From positions 1 to 6,517 of the forward strand of contig PMYF01000773.1 in the NCBI GenBank assembly GCA_003171295.1: a DNA stretch of 6,517 nt, given 5' to 3'. The position numbers and the translations under genes are program-made. The notes under the pieces are model-generated. The model worked only from the letters and a program-made list of their open reading frames with translations. It made no database searches and was not told where the DNA came from. The DNA is from Acidobacteriota bacterium. GTDB taxonomy: Bacteria > Acidobacteriota > Terriglobia > UBA7540. Shown here in pieces: positions 5,830 through 6,517 of the stretch. The stretch's first letter is position 1; every line of letters begins with the position of its first letter.

Positions 5830-5903
5830 TGGCCCCTAGGTGCCACGGAAATCCTGGAGGAATGCTGGTTGAACTAAGGCTTATCGGTTGAGGGAGCGGA
5901 ACC

Positions 5904-6517
5904 TTGCTTGGTCTTGATGGCCGCGCCGCGCGTTACACCTGGACAGCGGTTTTTATTCTCCTCCTGGTGGCCCTGCTGTATCTCATTCGCGAGACTTTGG
6001 TTGTCTTTGTCGTGGCACTGCTGTTCGCCTACCTGCTCTGGCCACTGGTGAAGCTTCTTGATCGGTGGTTACCGGGGCGGTCAAGGGTGCCGGCGCTCAC
6101 CATCGTCTACCTCTCGCTAGTCGGGCTTCTGATTGTCATTGGAATTGCGGTCGGCTCTCATGTAGTCGAAGAGGCGAACGCACTGGCAGCCAGGCTTCCA
6201 GAGCTTCTTTCGAAACTCGAGCCTCCGATCTTGCCCCCCTTTTCACCCTCCGCTCTGCCGCTGAAGATCACCGTCATTTCGACTCTGCAACAGCAATTGG
6301 CCAATCATTCGCGAGATATCCTGGCACTGCTTTCAAATACCGCCTTGGGGGTCATCTCGCGCGCCGGGAACCTCATCTTTATCGTCTTGGTTCCGATTCT
6401 CAGTTTCTTCTTCTTGAAAGATGGGCGGGAGATTCTCAGTTCCGTGCTGGGCATTCTTGCCGAAGGGGCCCGCCGCGACATGGTCGAGAGAATTGCCGCT
6501 GACCTGCACGTGCTGCT
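5904..6517 (+). CDS. AI-2E/PerM-family transporter, N-terminal part (gene continues beyond the window)
   Basis: Seen: 204 complete codons, open to the right edge. Start is TTG at 5904, the only sensible choice: an in-frame stop lies at 5889-5891 and AGGGAG at 5891-5896 gives a ribosome site 7 nt upstream. The product begins MLGLDGRAARYTWTAVF, as in many family members I recall. Hydrophobic segments lie at about 13-29, 31-48 and 63-85. A long soluble loop (86-150) with little hydrophobicity follows, then a membrane segment with the family-typical LVPILSFFFLKDG at 162-174. This order (paired helices, a large periplasmic loop, then FFLKDG) is that of the AI-2E transporter family (PF01594). Known: named for export or uptake of autoinducer-2 in E. 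coli TqsA; other members act as Na+/H+ antiporters or have unknown substrates, so the substrate here is open. Typical length is 340-400 residues, so about half is shown. No tight operon partner is seen upstream (204-bp gap). Confidence 0.88.
   Translation, partial: MLGLDGRAARYTWTAVFILLLVALLYLIRETLVVFVVALLFAYLLWPLVKLLDRWLPGRSRVPALTIVYLSLVGLLIVIGIAVGSHVVEEANALAARLPELLSKLEPPILPPFSPSALPLKITVISTLQQQLANHSRDILALLSNTALGVISRAGNLIFIVLVPILSFFFLKDGREILSSVLGILAEGARRDMVERIAADLHVL

Noticed and set aside
6065..6502. Plus-strand frame of 145 residues at the right end
   Set aside because: It is out of frame with the AI-2E transporter, whose membrane segments and FFLKDG motif define the true frame.

Overview
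The window most resembles a stretch of an Acidobacteriota-like genome (inference). The base composition is moderately GC-rich. The LolA-like periplasmic protein, the AI-2E transporter N-terminus and the DmsE-type cytochrome all resemble proteins I associate with that phylum. No ribosomal or marker gene is present to confirm it.

Left part (1-2344, minus strand): a two-gene operon for an outer-membrane electron conduit of the MtrA/MtrB (DmsE/DmsF, PioA/PioB) type. The upstream gene (2344-959) encodes a secreted multiheme cytochrome c with 11 CxxCH motifs. The downstream gene, 11 bp later and running off the left edge (947-1), encodes the N-terminal 315 residues of an MtrB/PioB-like outer-membrane beta-barrel. 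The established model for such pairs is that the cytochrome sits inside the barrel and carries electrons across the outer membrane. The unusual point is that a monoheme class I cytochrome c domain is inserted between heme 1 and the canonical second heme of the decaheme protein, flanked by Ala/Pro-rich linkers. This is the most interesting signal in the window.

Middle part (2345-4097): a scar of mobile DNA. An IS110-family transposase fragment (2730-3452, plus strand) keeps the C-terminal catalytic-serine domain but lacks the N-terminal RuvC-like DEDD domain. Three short perfect hairpins lie directly behind it (3482-3565). About 500 bp of apparently non-coding DNA follows, with a nested inverted repeat.

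Right part (4098-6517, plus strand): a 49-residue Lmo0937-type membrane peptide behind a near-consensus sigma70 promoter; a hairpin; a secreted LolA-like protein (4387-5235); a small protein of unknown family just behind it (5259-5699); a 204-bp gap; and the N-terminal 204 residues of an AI-2E/PerM-family membrane transporter (5904-6517, TTG start), running off the right edge. These genes have no evident link to the electron-transfer operon.
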